Source: Tridacna crocea
Lineage: Eukaryota > Mollusca > Bivalvia > Cardiida > Cardiidae
Assembly (NCBI GenBank): GCA_943736015.1
Contig: OX031061.1
Span: 53,574,192 to 53,638,191 of the forward strand
Length of the DNA stretch: 64,000 nucleotides
Reading direction: 5' to 3'
Both the position numbers and the translations under genes were made by a program. Shown here in pieces: positions 42,116 to 53,734 of the stretch (position 1 is the first letter of the stretch; each line of letters starts with the position of its first letter). The notes under the pieces were generated by a model that did no database searches, was not told the origin of the DNA, and saw only the letters and a list, made by a program, of their open reading frames with translations.

Positions 42116-43655
42116 TCTACTGACCGCTTAGTCCCGGGCTTTTTCTTTCCAAAACCAGTCCCTTGACTCGTTCGTACCATGAATGCGCGCTTTTCCGTTT
42201 GATTCCAAATGAATATTCATAGATCTAAATAATTTATTGTAATGGTGGACATAACATCTTTACTGCCAAAGATATCTCTAAATCATAGTTTTCAGTTACA
42301 ATTTTGATTTCATTCGAATATGTTTATGGTTTCTCTCTCTACCCATCATGCCTTCCGTCTTTCAAGGGACATAACTCTTGACACTGCCCGAATGAAATGG
42401 AGACCACCAATACTAAAGTAATCGTAACTTTATCAGGAGTACTCCCAATTCAAGAAAAAAGTCATGTTTGCATAGTAGGTTGACTTTTAAGCTACTATTT
42501 GAAATAATATATCTCTTTCTTTCAAATTATAAATTCCACAATATTGCGTCCTTTGCAAATGCCACTCCAGCGTTTTCAACGCTTTGATTTGTACACCATA
42601 TAGTTTATCCTTCTTATTGATACACCGATATATATGTACATATATTTTTATGTTTCCAGTAAGCAATCGTTCTGTTTCAAAGAATAGGTGTATATTAAGT
42701 TCTTCTAACGGGCGGTGTGTGTAATGGAAAGTGTAGAAGTCATTAGGTATTGTATAGTCGAACCAGCTTTATTTGCATTTCTTGTTCTTTGTTTTCAAGA
42801 ATCTTTCCTGTTTGGCAAAGTAACTCAAAATCTGATCTAAAACAAATTGTTTAGTCAATCAGACATTCAACTAGTTTCTACATTGAAAATTACACAATAA
42901 ATCTTGTTTAGAAAGGGATTGGTCACTCGTGCATTTCACAAACGATGTTGCATGTGTCAATAAGGAGATGTTGGGCTCAACCTCTGATCTCAGAGGTAAA
43001 TAGCAACAGAAAAGACAAATATAGTAAGAAAAAAAGGACAGTGATTAACATTTATTGGTTTAAACGACTAGAATTCTAATTTAGCAAAGATGTTTTGAGA
43101 AGATAGTCATCATTGAATCACAGTCTTTCATCAACATCTTTTTGCCATAGTTGTGCAATAATTAGCCACATTGATATCGTGTTTGATGCCATAATTTGCT
43201 ACATATTTTTCCCATGTTTTATATCATGTTTAATGCCATAATTTTTCACATAGTTTTCCTTATGTTTTATGTAGTTTTTGAAATTATCATTTTTCCGTAC
43301 ATAACATCGTTTATTATACTCATTGATACCAGTTTGACACTGATCTGCATGTTTTGTGTTCCCAGGAATCAATTGTTCTGTTATACAATAGAACTGAACG
43401 ATAATTTCAACTCTTGTAAGCCAATACCAATGGCTGAAAAACATCATAATCCTTAGCCACCAATTTTTAGTCTGTACAAAATCCATTATCGCCCTCGTTG
43501 ATTATTTATTGTGCCTCATAACTCACAACTGTGGTTCATTAACGATAAACTACGATAGAAAGAGAACTATTTCTTAAATATAAACAAACTAACAAGAAGT
43601 CAGAAAATAAACTTATCATACAGAAAATGTCATCAAAGTGAAAAGTGTCAACCTA

Positions 43656-43686
43656 GGTCAGCCTGCACAGTCCGCGCAGGTTGACC
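43656..43686. repeat. GGTCAGCCTG hairpin
   Basis: GGTCAGCCTGCACAG then TCCGCGCAGGTTGACC, a 13-14 bp stem with few mismatches. A relative is at 43855-43884. Confidence 0.65.
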
Positions 43687-44674
43687 AGGGTTGATACTTT
43701 TGGCAGTTCCCAGAAGGTCCCTTTTAGCGTGACGGGTCACATGTGATTATGCCTCTGTAGAATGCATTTTGCATAACAACTAAATAAATCCTGATGTAAA
43801 GTTGTTGTTGGACTTGCAGCAAAATTACATTTAAAAAAAAATGTTTCGAATCTAGTCAGCCTGTGCAGAGTGTGCAGACTGACCTTGGTCGATACTTTTT
43901 GCAGATGCATTGAGCCACTTTTTTCACAGACCACGGCTCAGTTATGTTCTATCACTATTTAGCACATACATTATTACGCCAACCTCAAGATGCATCTCAA
44001 TTTTTCTGCAGAACACGTAGAGCGACTGCAAATAAAACGGACATATTCAGGACAGGAGAACAGGATTTGATTATGCAAAGTACAAACAAATAAAATGAGC
44101 CATGCTCTGACAAGAGGGGGCTTAATGTAATGCATCTCCGTAATCCATGGTAGCAAGCAAGCCAGCACATACTTGTGGATCCCTAATATCCATTGTTTTT
44201 TAAACAACCTACTTATTCATGAGATGGACGGGTCCCTTGGCATTTAAAAAATTGACCAATATCGAAAAGTTTCGGCCCAGATCAACCTGCGCAGGCTGGC
44301 GTGAATCGATACTTTTTGTAGACGCTTTAAGCCCCCTTTTCACAGAGCATGGCTGAAACATTGGTTTCCTTAAATGTGTGCAGTTTGGATAAAAAATCAG
44401 ATAGGGCGTTTTGAGCCGGATGTTATGACGGGTAATGTACCGGAAGTAAGGCACTCCTTATTCTGTTCAGTATATTTTCTTATTGTCCATTGGATGAAAA
44501 AGATAGAAAATAATTTTAAGCTTTGTATTGACTTTTTAATTTAATAGCATCTAAATCAACATCAACTGAACTAAATCAAGAACTTCTTAGGTCTAATACA
44601 CGCATACTAATTATAAAACTTTACTAGGCCTACACAATCCAGAGTTCGAACGATCTGACAAAGAGGCTTTTGAA

Positions 44675-44740
44675 AACTTTGTGGGAAAAGGAGAAAATGC
44701 TGGTAACCAGCATTTTCTCCTTTTCCCACAATCTTTTCTG
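44675..44740. mobile_element. Palindrome MITE, diverged, hairpin core
   Basis: The core GTGGGAAAAGGAGAAAATGC and TGGTAACCA with its complement is a perfect palindrome of about 28-bp arms. The flanks (ACACAATCC left, TTGTCGTCTG right) are recognisable but the ends have diverged. Confidence 0.7.
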
Positions 44741-45004
44741 GCCTATCGCAGACAAATCCTTTAATTTGTGCAAATATGAGTTGTCGTCTGTAAGTGCTTT
44801 CAATACCAAGGGGACTCCAGTTTTGACCTCTGATACAGAATTCATACAGAATAGCATCCCTTTAAGTTATACTTCCAACTACAAAATTTTGGTCAAGTCT
44901 GAATTGGATTTCAGGTAAAAGGTTTACGATAAGCAACTAACCCATTAAAGGGGCAAAATGTTTACCCCATTCAAGGGGCAGCATCTTTAAAAGATATCTA
45001 TGCT

Positions 45005-45223
45005 TTAAACAAAAGAAATGTTAGCACTGTCTGAACTGAAAGCATTTGCAGATGAGAAGTCAAATATTGTTCAAATACTAGGATCTGCTATTGAAAAGGG
45101 TAGAAAATAATGTGGGAAAAGGAAAAAAGAGGCTTACCAGCAATTCTCCTTTTCGCACAACGTTTTCCGAAAACTTCACCCTTCAGGGTCGTTAAAAGAC
45201 AGGAATGTTTGTTGAAGAGTTAA
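45005..45223 (-). mobile_element. TTAA palindrome MITE (diverged)
   Basis: TTAAACAAAAG to GTTGAAGAGTTAA, 219 bp, with TTTGCAGATGA and TTCAGGGTCGTTAAAA family blocks. Hairpin at 45110-45165 with mismatches. Confidence 0.6.
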
Positions 45224-45769
45224 TGCCCTTGGCTTCTATTTAAACACTAACAATCAAATCTGAACACTGTGTGAAGAAATAGCACTGTTACTTTCTACTA
45301 CATATAAAAAACTTACCTGTTACGTGAAATCATTGGTAACTCCTGCGATATGAAATATCAATGAACTATCAAAGTACCGAGAATACCGAGACACAGGCGG
45401 AAAACCTGAATCTTCTTGCAGTAAACCACTTGAACGATATTGTGCGGGAACCTACCTAGATAGCTTTTGCAGAAAGTGTAGATGAAGATCAGACTAGACT
45501 GAATGTGCAGTCTGATCTTGATCCACCCTATCGTCTACACAGTTACATATTCTAATGAAAACAATCATGGAATGACAATATTTTGGAATGATTTTTTTTC
45601 CAGATGAAAAGGTCTTTTTTCGTTAATTTAGCACACTAAGGGTTAAAAATCAATGTGACAACAGCAGACAACTGCTCCTCTGATCGAAGTATTTTAACAA
45701 ATATTCAAATATGATCTAGATAGGAGATATTTAATAGCAACAGATCGCATCATGTCCCACATAGACTGA

Positions 45770-45775
45770 TTTATT
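45770..45775 (-). promoter_or_regulatory. Possible polyadenylation signal of the MFSD6-like gene
   Basis: AATAAA on the minus strand about 410 bp beyond the stop codon. One of several possible AT-rich sites. Confidence 0.25.
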
Positions 45776-46181
45776 CATTACCACTTAGCAAATGATGTCA
45801 TATTCAGTGTTTTTTTTACTTTCTCGCCATAAATGAAATAGATTCGAGTTGTTGTCGCCATCTTCTTTTTCGATTCTTCGTTGTTGTTTCTTTAAAATTT
45901 GAAAAAGAATATTTTCCATCAAAGTCTGGCATGGTTGCAAGTTGTTTTCTTTTTTTAATGTTGATGTACTCGTCGAATATGACGTAAAACCTCTTCAATC
46001 GAAGAAGGTTTTCCATCAAAATGGAATGAATGAGCCAATGGAAGAAGTCCCACATACTACTGCAAGCTCTGCACAGTCTGAACTCGATCAATACCTTCTG
46101 AAAAGTCTGTTCTGTCGCCCATATGGGGGTGAGAAACATATATAAAAGTTTGAATGAGGTTCATCAAAGTACTTTCTGCGA

Positions 46182-46298
46182 CTAATAGGGTCGACTGTAA
46201 CTTCCACTGTCACGTGACTGGTCGTCTTGGCGACGGACACGGTTTGTCAGATCCGGAAGTTGTTCGAAAACGATTTTCTCTCGAGGATTGGGATCAAA
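46182..46298 (-). CDS. MFSD6-like transporter, last exon
   Basis: After minus-strand acceptor CTATTTCAG, a phase-0 exon of 38 codons and TAG. It starts FDPNPREKIVFEQLPDLTNR and ends with a basic/acidic, serine-rich tail (SRDSGSYSRPY). It joins in frame to the exon ending at 49514. It gives the cytoplasmic C-terminus of the protein. Confidence 0.65.
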   Translation of the reverse strand, partial: FDPNPREKIVFEQLPDLTNRVRRQDDQSRDSGSYSRPY

Positions 46299-46426
46299 CT
46301 GAAATAGAAGAATAACTATAGGTAAGATAACTATAGGTAAGATTATTATGAGCTCCGACACACAAAGACAAACACTTTGGTCTAGTCCATATTGATAGCA
46401 TTGGCAGAAGGCAATCGAAATGTTGC

Positions 46427-46655
46427 TTAACTCATTACCAAACGACAATATTTTAGACTTGTCCAAATTGAAAGCATTAGCAGACGACAACATAAAAGTG
46501 ACTGAAAATTTGAAATTTGTTATGTGAAGGCTAGAAAACATTGTGGGAAAAGGAGAAAATGCTGGTTACTAGCATTTTCTCTTTTTCGCACAATGTTTTC
46601 TAAAGGCTTGTTTCTCAGGGGCGTCAAAAGTAGGGATTGTGTGGTAATGGGTTAA
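46427..46655 (-). mobile_element. TTAA palindrome MITE
   Basis: TTAACTCATTACCA to TGGTAATGGGTTAA, 229 bp, close to the family consensus. Hairpin 46535-46602, few mismatches. In the last intron of the MFSD6-like gene. Confidence 0.85.
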
Positions 46656-47344
46656 ATGATGCTACATGTTCGTGAAAGAGAGGAGAAAAAACATCAATTA
46701 CTAGCATGTTTTTTCCCTATAGAAGTATAATCAAAAGCTTTCTTTCTGGGGGTCCTATGACATGGGTTTTTTCCATTTTGATGAATTTGGTACAATCTTC
46801 ACAAAGCTTCTCATATTTTACCAGTGTCTAAGTGAAGGCTATTTAAGTACATGTAAACATATATCTCTTCGACAGTTTTTAGTTGATATAGTAATGTCTC
46901 ATTACGTATTAATATATCTTCTTTCTTTCCTTTTTTGTTGTTCTTTTTTTTCCTAATAGACAACAATAAAATTTTTTTTTCTCTGGTACAAACGCTGTTT
47001 TTACTCGGACAATGTCCTAAAACCCAGCCGGCCAGTGGTAATGTTGTCTACATAAGAAAGCAAAGTGAGTGGCTATTTCGGCGTAAAATGGTCTAATAAA
47101 AGCCAAAGGTCTTCCTGCATTTCAGGAGAATGAACACTGCCTCTGAGGCCATGTATAAAAAATCTTAAAATATGAAAAGACTTGTGTATGTAGACGTTTT
47201 ATGTTCGATCAATTCTCATATGCAAAAGGATGGGTTAGGCTTGTATCTAGTGTTTAGGGTTATACCAGTTCACTAGCATGAGGCATGAATGGTAAAGTTT
47301 GTACGTTGCCCAGTGTGGTGCCATGTTCTGCACATTCTTTACTT

Positions 47345-49170
47345 CAAAATAACGAAATCCTACATCAGTCAAACAAATTACTATTTCAAAAAAACGAAAT
47401 ACTAAATCGTTAAAACGAAATGCTATTTCAAGAAAAAACGAAATACTAAACTCGTTAAAATGAAATGCTATTTCGAGAAAGCAAAACAGGTATGTTCCAA
47501 ATACTTGGTTGTCATGGTCCGTTCATTTCAATTCTCGTAGAAGCATTTCGTTTTATTAAAAATGCATTTCAGTTTAACGATTAAGTATTTTGTTTTCCTG
47601 AAAAGACATTTTGTTTCAAGGACTGAGTGTTTCGTTTTCTCAAAAAGCCATTTCTTTTTTGTGATTTAGTATTTCATTTTCACAAAAAGGCATTTTGTTT
47701 TAGTGATATAGTATTTCGTTTTCTCAAAAAGGTATTTTGTTTTAAGGATTAAGTATTTTGTTTTCTCAAAAAGGCATTTTGTTTTAGCGATTCAGTATTT
47801 TGTTTTCTTGAAAAGCCATTTTGTTTTAAGGATTTAGCAATTAAGTATTTCATTTTCAGGAAGAAAAGGCATTTGTTATTGGTATTTAGTTTTCTCAAAA
47901 AAAGGCAATTCGTTAAAACAATTAAGTATTTTGTTTTCTCGAAAAGGCATTCGTTTAAACGATTTAGTATTTCGTTTTCTCACAAAAGCATTTAGTTTAA
48001 ACAATTTAGTATTTTGTTTCTAGAAAAGGGTATTTTGTTTTAGTGATTAAGTGTTTTGTTTTCAAGAAAAGGCATTTTGTTTTAGCAATTTAAATAATTT
48101 CTTTTTAAGGATTTAGTATTTCCTTTTTTCAAACATAAATGAATAAAAAGAGATCAAACTCCAAATATCATTTTGAAAAGATATTTTAATCCCGAATAGT
48201 TTCAGTTATTTCAAACCTTTATCGAACAGGCATTTCATTTTAATGATTCAGCATTTCGTTCTTTCGAAAAAGACATTCCGTTTTAACAATCTAGTATTTC
48301 ATTTTTTCAAAAAGGTATTTAGGCAATTTAGAATTGTGTTTTCTCAAAAAGGCATTTTGTTTTAGACATTTAGTATTTTGTTTTCCTGAAAAGACATTTT
48401 GTTTTAAGGATTTAGTTCCTCGTTTTCAGGAAAAGCCACCTCATTTTAAGCATATAGCAATTAAGTTTTTCATTTTCTGAAAGAAAAGACAGTTTGTTTT
48501 AACGATTTAGTTCTTCTTTTTCTCCAAAAATGCATTTTGTTCAAACAATTTAGTATTTCTTTTCCTCGAAAAGGCATTTCGTTTAAACAATTTAGTATTT
48601 CTTTTTTTCACAAAGGCATTTGGTTTAAATAATTTAGTGTTTCGTTTTCTCAAAAAGGTATTTTGTTTTAGTGATTTAGTATTTCGTTTTCTCAAAAAAG
48701 GCATTTTGTCTTAGTAATTTAGTATTTTGTTGTCTTGAAAAGGCATTTTGTCTTAAGGGTTTAGTATCTTGTTTTCTGAAAAGCCATTTCTTGTAAAGGA
48801 TTTAGTATTTCGTTTTCTCAAAAAGGCATTTCGTGTAAACAATTTAGTATTTCTTTATAACAATTTAGTATTTCATTTAAATAATTAAGTATTTCGTTTT
48901 TTTGAAATAGCATTTTGTTTTTAACGATTTAATATTTCCTTTTCTCGAAAGGGCATTTCATTTTAAGAATTTAGTATTAGATTTTAACGATTTAATATTT
49001 CGTTTTTTTTCGAAATGACATTTCGTTTTAATGATTTAGTATTTCATTCTTTCGAAAAGGCATTTTGTATTAATGATTTAGTATTTCATTTTTTCGAAAA
49101 GGCATTTCGTTTTAACGATTTAGTAATTCATTTTCTAGAAAAGGCATTTTGATTCGACAATTTAGTATGT
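47345..49170. repeat. Minisatellite, unit about 38-42 bp, with an inverted start
   Basis: About 1.8 kb of degenerate units of the form GGCATTTTGTTTTAGCGATT then TAGTATTTCGTTTTCTCAAAA, roughly 45 copies. The first units (47345-47480) run in the opposite orientation (AACGAAATACTAAATCGTTA) before the array turns round near 47500. On the minus strand the units translate as 13-14 residue repeats such as RNTKLFKQNAFLRK over limited stretches, which is a by-product of unit lengths near 39 and 42. It lies in the intron 46299-49513. Confidence 0.9.
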
Positions 49171-49513
49171 GTATAGAGCACGACACCTACCGGGTCCAGT
49201 AAGTTTGCTAGAAGGTTTGGTTTTACTGCGACATGATTTATTCCGACCATACAATCCTGATTTTTAACATTTCTGAAAGAAAATACCATCGAAAACATTG
49301 TGGGAAAGGAGAGAATGCTGGTTTTTAAGCACATCTTCCTTTTCCCAAAAGGTATTTTACATTGTCAATGAATAAACCAATCCTTTTAGTCTTACTTAAT
49401 ACGCTGTCTGCAAAGCATTTTAAAAGTCTAAAGTTTGGCGTTTAGAACATGGGTTTAACACAAACAAAATTGTGGAATCATTTTTTGATAACGATGTTGT
49501 TACATGTACTCAC

Positions 49514-50148
49514 ATCTTGGAACTGACTTCCTTCCATCGACCGTCTGCTTTTACTGTGTCGTCTTTGTCCTCGAGATTCGTCTCCCCTTGACCTATTATC
49601 ATCTCTTTCCCCGTGTCGTCTGTTCTCATCTCCATGCCGTCTACTTTCATCACCATGACGACGATGACTTTCACGCGACTCCGTCATTTCTTCTCGTTCT
49701 CTCAGACCTTCGATATCGCCACTTTGCCGTCGTCGGCGTTCCTTACGTTCCCTCGCTTCGTGTTGATCAGTGCTACGTTTTCTTGGCGATTCTTCACTAG
49801 CACGTCGTCTGCCTATATCTCGGCGTTCTTGTGTATCTTCCAGCCTAGAATAATCATGGCGAGAATCTGCCTGATCATAGCCAGTATCTCTGTAAGACTT
49901 TTCCGCGTTTCTATTGTAAAAGTCTTCTGTAGCCGATTGGTCGTACTCTTCGCGTTCCGTTCTCTTTCTTGAGCTATGTCTATGACCATCATCGTGTCCT
50001 TGATATGGAGCAGTTGGTTCTTGGCGCGTTTTTCCGTAAGGGTCAGACTGATTGGTGGAACCAACATCACGTGGGTTGAAAGAATTGTCGTATTCGTCCG
50101 CCCGAGGATTGAAATCATCATCAGGCTGATTGTAGTTGTTTTGGGTAT
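49514..50148 (-). CDS. MFSD6-like transporter, long charged-tail exon
   Basis: A 635-nt exon on the minus strand, open throughout, from acceptor TTTCTTTAAG to donor GTGAGT. It enters in phase 1 and leaves in phase 0. It begins DTQNNYNQPDDDFNPRADEY and is rich in Asp/Asn/Tyr, then becomes strongly charged (RERKERRRRQSGDIEGLRER). A short repeat SRRHGDE/NRRHGE and an RS-like end (RGQRRHSKSRRSMEG) follow. It is predicted disordered and cytoplasmic. Such a long RE/RS-rich tail is not the usual end of MFS transporters that I know. The assignment to this gene rests on matching phases on both sides and is strong but not proven by transcript data. Confidence 0.7.
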
Positions 50149-50792
50149 CTTAAAGAAAGACAATAAGTTGATGAGCCTTATTATTATTTTTCTTTTAAGA
50201 AAATATTAATCAACTCTACGAAAAAAGTAAAACTACGGACGATATACTAAGGAGAACAGAAAACAAAGAGACCAGTATTTCTTTGTTACAGTGAAATCAT
50301 ATAAGGTGAACGAATTGAGTCAAATCTTGGCCAAAAAATTGGCCTTTTCACACGACTCCTTTTCTCAGATGGATAAACAACATCATTTGAAGAATTTGTA
50401 TAAATACAAGTGCTTGTTACATTGATCTGTTCTATTTTAAACATCAAATGAAATACCTTCTGTGAAAGTTAAAATCCTTTCAAATGAATGCTCAACTACA
50501 TAGATATTTTTCAGTAGCAGAAATCACATTTTTACAACGAACTCAGTAAGGTTAGCTTTCAACTCTTTATCAAACAAACAAACTTTAAGACGTGTCCAGT
50601 TGAAACCATTTGTAGAAGATAAAGTATAAACGTGCCTCAAAAGAAAGTAGCTTTGATTCTGGAAGGGTTGAAAAAAAACTTTTGAAAAAAAAAAAAACAG
50701 AGAAATACTGGTTATCAGCATGTTTTCCTTTTTTTTCAAAAAGCATTCTTTAAACTTATTTTCAATATTTCGCCATATCGTCGCTTTACTTA

Positions 50793-50841
50793 AAAAACCT
50801 CGTAACCACAGCGTGTTACAAGCTGTAGTTACGAGGTTTTT
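50793..50841. repeat. Hairpin CCTCGTAACTACAGC, copy 1
   Basis: AAAAACCTCGTAACCACAGC and its near-complement GCTGTAGTTACGAGGTTTTT, a stem of about 20 bp with one mismatch. A perfect relative is at 52685-52733; a half copy (AGCTGTAGTTACGAGGTTTA) abuts the AGGTGG MITE at 36409-36427. Confidence 0.75.
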
Positions 50842-51262
50842 GTAGTAAACCGACGACATGCTTTTTTTCAAGAAACTCATTCAACATGAAATGACTGCCC
50901 TGTACATTTCGTGACATTTTCAAACTACCATACTTATAAATCTGGAGGCGTGAAAATAGTTATAATTGTAAAGGGCATTCATTTCATGTTAAATTTCTTG
51001 AAAAATCCATTAAGAGAAATATTGAAAACACAGTAAATGATTTTTGAATGTGTATTATTCATTCCCTTAGGAGTATTAAGTGGATTTAACAAAAGCCTCC
51101 TTTCTTTTAGGGTTATTAAAACTCAGAATACATCGTGTAGAACATAGTTTAACTGTTGGACTAAATTACATATTCAGCTGTCGAAGGTGTTCAGAGTAAA
51201 CATCACACAGCGCTTACAGATATTTGCGAAGAAGAGAGAGACATTAAAAATAGAAAGTAAAC

Positions 51263-51319
51263 CTATGGTTCTCTGATTTATGTCTGTTCCCAAAGTCGAT
51301 CCATATCCGGTCATCTGAT
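51263..51319 (-). CDS. MFSD6-like transporter, 57-nt exon
   Basis: Minus-strand exon between acceptor TTTTCATTACAG and donor GTTTAC. It is phase 1 on both sides and encodes DQMTGYGSTLGTDINQRTI. It joins the transmembrane exon (53464-53685) to the long charged exon. Because it is phase-symmetric it could be skipped without a frameshift. Confidence 0.6.
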
Positions 51320-51412
51320 CTGTAATGAAAACATCGGACAATGAGCTGTTTACCCTTATCCTGCTAAATAACTGAAGTTAAATTTTCGGTTCCATATTGC
51401 TTGCAACATGGG

Positions 51413-51644
51413 AAAAGGGGCATTTGGACATTTGCGTAAAATGCCGTCTTGGATCAGCCTGCGCAGTCCGCACAGGCTAATCCAAGACGGCACTTTTCGA
51501 TTGCATTGGATTTTCTGCCACAGAACACTTGCACAAAACAGAAAATTGCATCAAAACGGAAAGTGTCGTTTCGGATTAGCCTGCGCGGATTGCGCAGGCT
51601 GATCCAAAACGACACTTTACGCAAATGTCCGAATGACCCTTTTC
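51413..51644. mobile_element. MITE with two internal GATCAGCCTG hairpins
   Basis: Ends AAAAGGGGCATTTGGACATT and, inverted, AATGTCCGAATGACCCTTTT. Inside are two separate hairpins: 51442-51492 (TGCCGTCTTGGATCAGCCTG stem) and 51560-51618 (AAAGTGTCGTTTCGGATTAG stem). The whole is therefore an inverted repeat made of two hairpins; 232 bp, in an MFSD6-like intron. Confidence 0.75.
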
Positions 51645-51689
51645 ACGTGTTGTAATCCATATTGAGGTATTATCATTGTAACCCTTGCA

Positions 51690-52030
51690 GTGTAACATGG
51701 AATAAAATTTCTTGTTATTTGATAAGTCAGGATTTATACTTATAATTATAATACTTTTCAAATTTCTAACCGACCCGAAATTCTTTTGATGTCCATCTTT
51801 AAAAAAAATCATTTGTTGATATTTTTGTTAGTTTTTTGATAAGGGAGGTAATTATCATCTCCCTTTGTAATGAGAACATAATGGTTTTTGATTCATAACT
51901 GATAATTCTGAGAGGTAAAAAAAAGTGATGTTGTACAAAATACTCATTTTTAATTCTGGCTAATGTTATCGGACAATATCAAAGTGGAAATAGCTGTTTT
52001 CCATTAGGAGGTACTATCTTAAAAACCCAA
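51690..52030 (+). repeat. Intronic copy of a cGLR cassette intron segment
   Basis: Matches 26300-26640 over most of its length, for example AATTCTTTTGATGTCCATCTT, GGGAGGTAATTATCATCTCC and AAAGTGGAAATAGCTGTTTTC. It is therefore a dispersed repeat present both in the cGLR cassette intron and in this MFSD6-like intron. Confidence 0.65.
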
Positions 52031-52106
52031 ATATAGCTAAAAATAATAAGTAATGCTTGAGAGAATTACATCCCCTTAATATCTCCTTAACGGAAAGTAT
52101 ACATTA

Positions 52107-52141
52107 AAGATCAGACTGCACGTTTTGTGCGGTCTGATCTT
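52107..52141. repeat. AGATCAGACTGCAC hairpin
   Basis: AAGATCAGACTGCACG with its complement TGCGGTCTGATCTT; stem about 14 bp. Relatives at 53361-53402 and 45485-45519. Confidence 0.65.
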
Positions 52142-52684
52142 GATCAACACTGCCCACAAAATGTCAGTGAGTCGCGCCTAGCAGAGTAAGGGTCGAACTG
52201 CTGAAAGCCCGATCAACTACAAGCAACTTCAGCCATGCTGAAAGGCGGTTTAAAGCACTTGCCAAACTATTGAAACAGGTCAGCGGGCGTGCGCAGTCGC
52301 AGTCTGCGCAGGCAAACCTTTGTCGAATAGTTTTGCTTTCGGCCAATTTTTTGCATGTCAAAAGGCCATTCTAGATTCAGCCCTGTTGCTAGATGAAGTG
52401 GATTTTACGGATACATAATAATGTTTTATCTTGCAGATTAACGAAAGCTGGGCGACAGTGGTATGAAGCTAGAGCCCCAGCCTCTAACGTCGAAGGTTCC
52501 TGTTTGAATCCCGTGATGAACGGGTTCAGCCCTTGGAACTGCCCACATCACGGAATAACTATGGTTTGGTAAAATATTCAAGAAATTGCCTGGTTAAATT
52601 TGACTTAAAATGACTAGATGGGTATCTTGAATGCATTTCTTTGATCCAGGTACGAAGCAAGCCATCACATCGTCGGTTTAATTC

Positions 52685-52733
52685 AAAAACCTCGTAACTA
52701 CAGCTTGAGACAAGCTGTAGTTACGAGGTTTTT
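52685..52733. repeat. Perfect hairpin CCTCGTAACTACAGC, copy 2
   Basis: A 23-bp perfect stem (AAAAACCTCGTAACTACAGC plus TTG) with a 3-nt loop AGA. Both this copy and the one at 50793 are followed by GTAAAC-type sequence. Confidence 0.8.
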
Positions 52734-53360
52734 GAAGTAAACGACAACATACTTATTGATTCAAAATATCCACATTTTTCAACAACCCATTTAAAAATGA
52801 GGTAGGCTGATCCTAGGACACTCAGAAAATTGACCAATAGCGAAAGGTTTTGGCAAATGTCAACCTTGGCGGAATGTACAAGCTGACCTGGGTCGATATT
52901 TTTCCTAAATGCTTTAAGTCCCCTTTTCACAGAGCATGGTATAAATACGTTTAAACTAACTCGAGAGTAACTAACTGTGTTTCAAAGCACTGACCGCACT
53001 GAAAGTGGTCAGGGTTTGAAAGTCAGTGCGGAGTGAAATACTGGTTTATATGCTATTATATGCCAACAAAGTATGACGGAATTTTCTAATAGAAAGTATC
53101 GAGAGTGGCCTCTCTTAGCAACCGGAATTTTGCTCGCGTTTAGAAGCATAGTGACGAATAACGAACTTGCTGAAATTATTATCTTCACTATATGTTTATT
53201 ACAATTTCTGTTTTTTTGTTTTTTTTATCATATCTTCCTTTGTTGATATCGTTCTTATTATCATTTTAACCCAAAACCTATTTATAAGATTAATGAAACC
53301 TCCCAGTCGATATTAAAATCCCAATCAATGCAACTACTTTTTTTTCTACAGTGTAGATTC

Positions 53361-53402
53361 AAGATCAGACTGCGCGTTCTGTGCAGACTGACCTTGATCT
53401 TC
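53361..53402. repeat. AAGATCAGACTGCGC hairpin
   Basis: AAGATCAGACTGCGCG and TGTGCAGACTGACCTTGATCTT form an imperfect stem, about 60 bp from the donor of the MFSD6-like transmembrane exon. Confidence 0.6.
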
Positions 53403-53463
53403 ACAGGCTTCAAAAGCGCCCCAGTCACACTTAGGTAATTTGTGCAATCTCTTTGTTATCTAC

Positions 53464-53685
53464 CTGTGTCCTTCTGTTTCAGTTTGCTGCTCGACAGGTC
53501 TCTTGCCAGGGTTGACGGAACGCCGTGTGGATCGAATCCTCCTTGCGTTTCTTCCTCCAGTGTGGCATGGGGCACGTGACTTTCGATCGGGATACCTCGC
53601 TTCTTAAGGAAATAGTTAATACCATAGAAAGCCGCAAGTACCAGAATGCACGCTATACCATATGCCCTGAAAGTGTTCTCGCTTC
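53464..53685 (-). CDS. MFSD6-like transporter, last transmembrane exon
   Basis: A 222-nt minus-strand exon from acceptor TTTATTGCAG to donor GTAGAT, phase 1 on both sides. Residues GSENTFRAYGIACILVLAAF then YGINYFLKKRG form one hydrophobic segment followed by a basic cytoplasmic stop, as in the last helix of MFSD6-type proteins (family wording: ...xFRxFG). The rest (HVPHATLEEETQGGFDPHGV, STLARDLSSSKLKQKDT) is a polar tail. Confidence 0.75.
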
Positions 53686-53734
53686 CTGCAATAAACATAA
53701 AAGTGGTCAGTGACCGTTTGATGATTTAGAAATA

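Larger units (their letters stand above)
42116..45769. other. Intergenic region with hairpin elements, no gene
   Basis: No coding region is convincing. It contains GATCAGCC-type hairpins near 43656, 43855, 44278 and 45485. Short repeated wording such as TTTTCACAGAGCATGGCT, TCGATACTTTTTGTAGACGC and AAATTGACCAATATCGAAA also recurs in other hairpin elements of the window (52813, 62510). A palindrome MITE relative is at 44675-44740. Confidence 0.5.

Noticed and set aside
43199-43486. Pair of overlapping ORFs on both strands (86 and 95 codons)
   Set aside because: AT-rich, repetitive M/F/I/Y or K/N wording without domain; typical chance ORFs.
45816-46139. A 107-residue minus-strand ORF just downstream of the MFSD6-like stop codon
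   Set aside because: It has no recognisable domain and lies in the probable 3' untranslated region. An AG before it allows an alternative last exon, but nothing supports that over the exon at 46182-46298.
48507-48704. A lysine/asparagine-rich repeat protein (RNTKLFKQNAF repeats)
   Set aside because: It is produced by the minisatellite unit length being near a multiple of three; no start context, flanking exon or conservation is visible.
49504-49972. Plus-strand ORFs opposite the charged MFSD6-like exon
   Set aside because: They are antisense shadows of a 635-nt open exon with good splice sites and correct phases.
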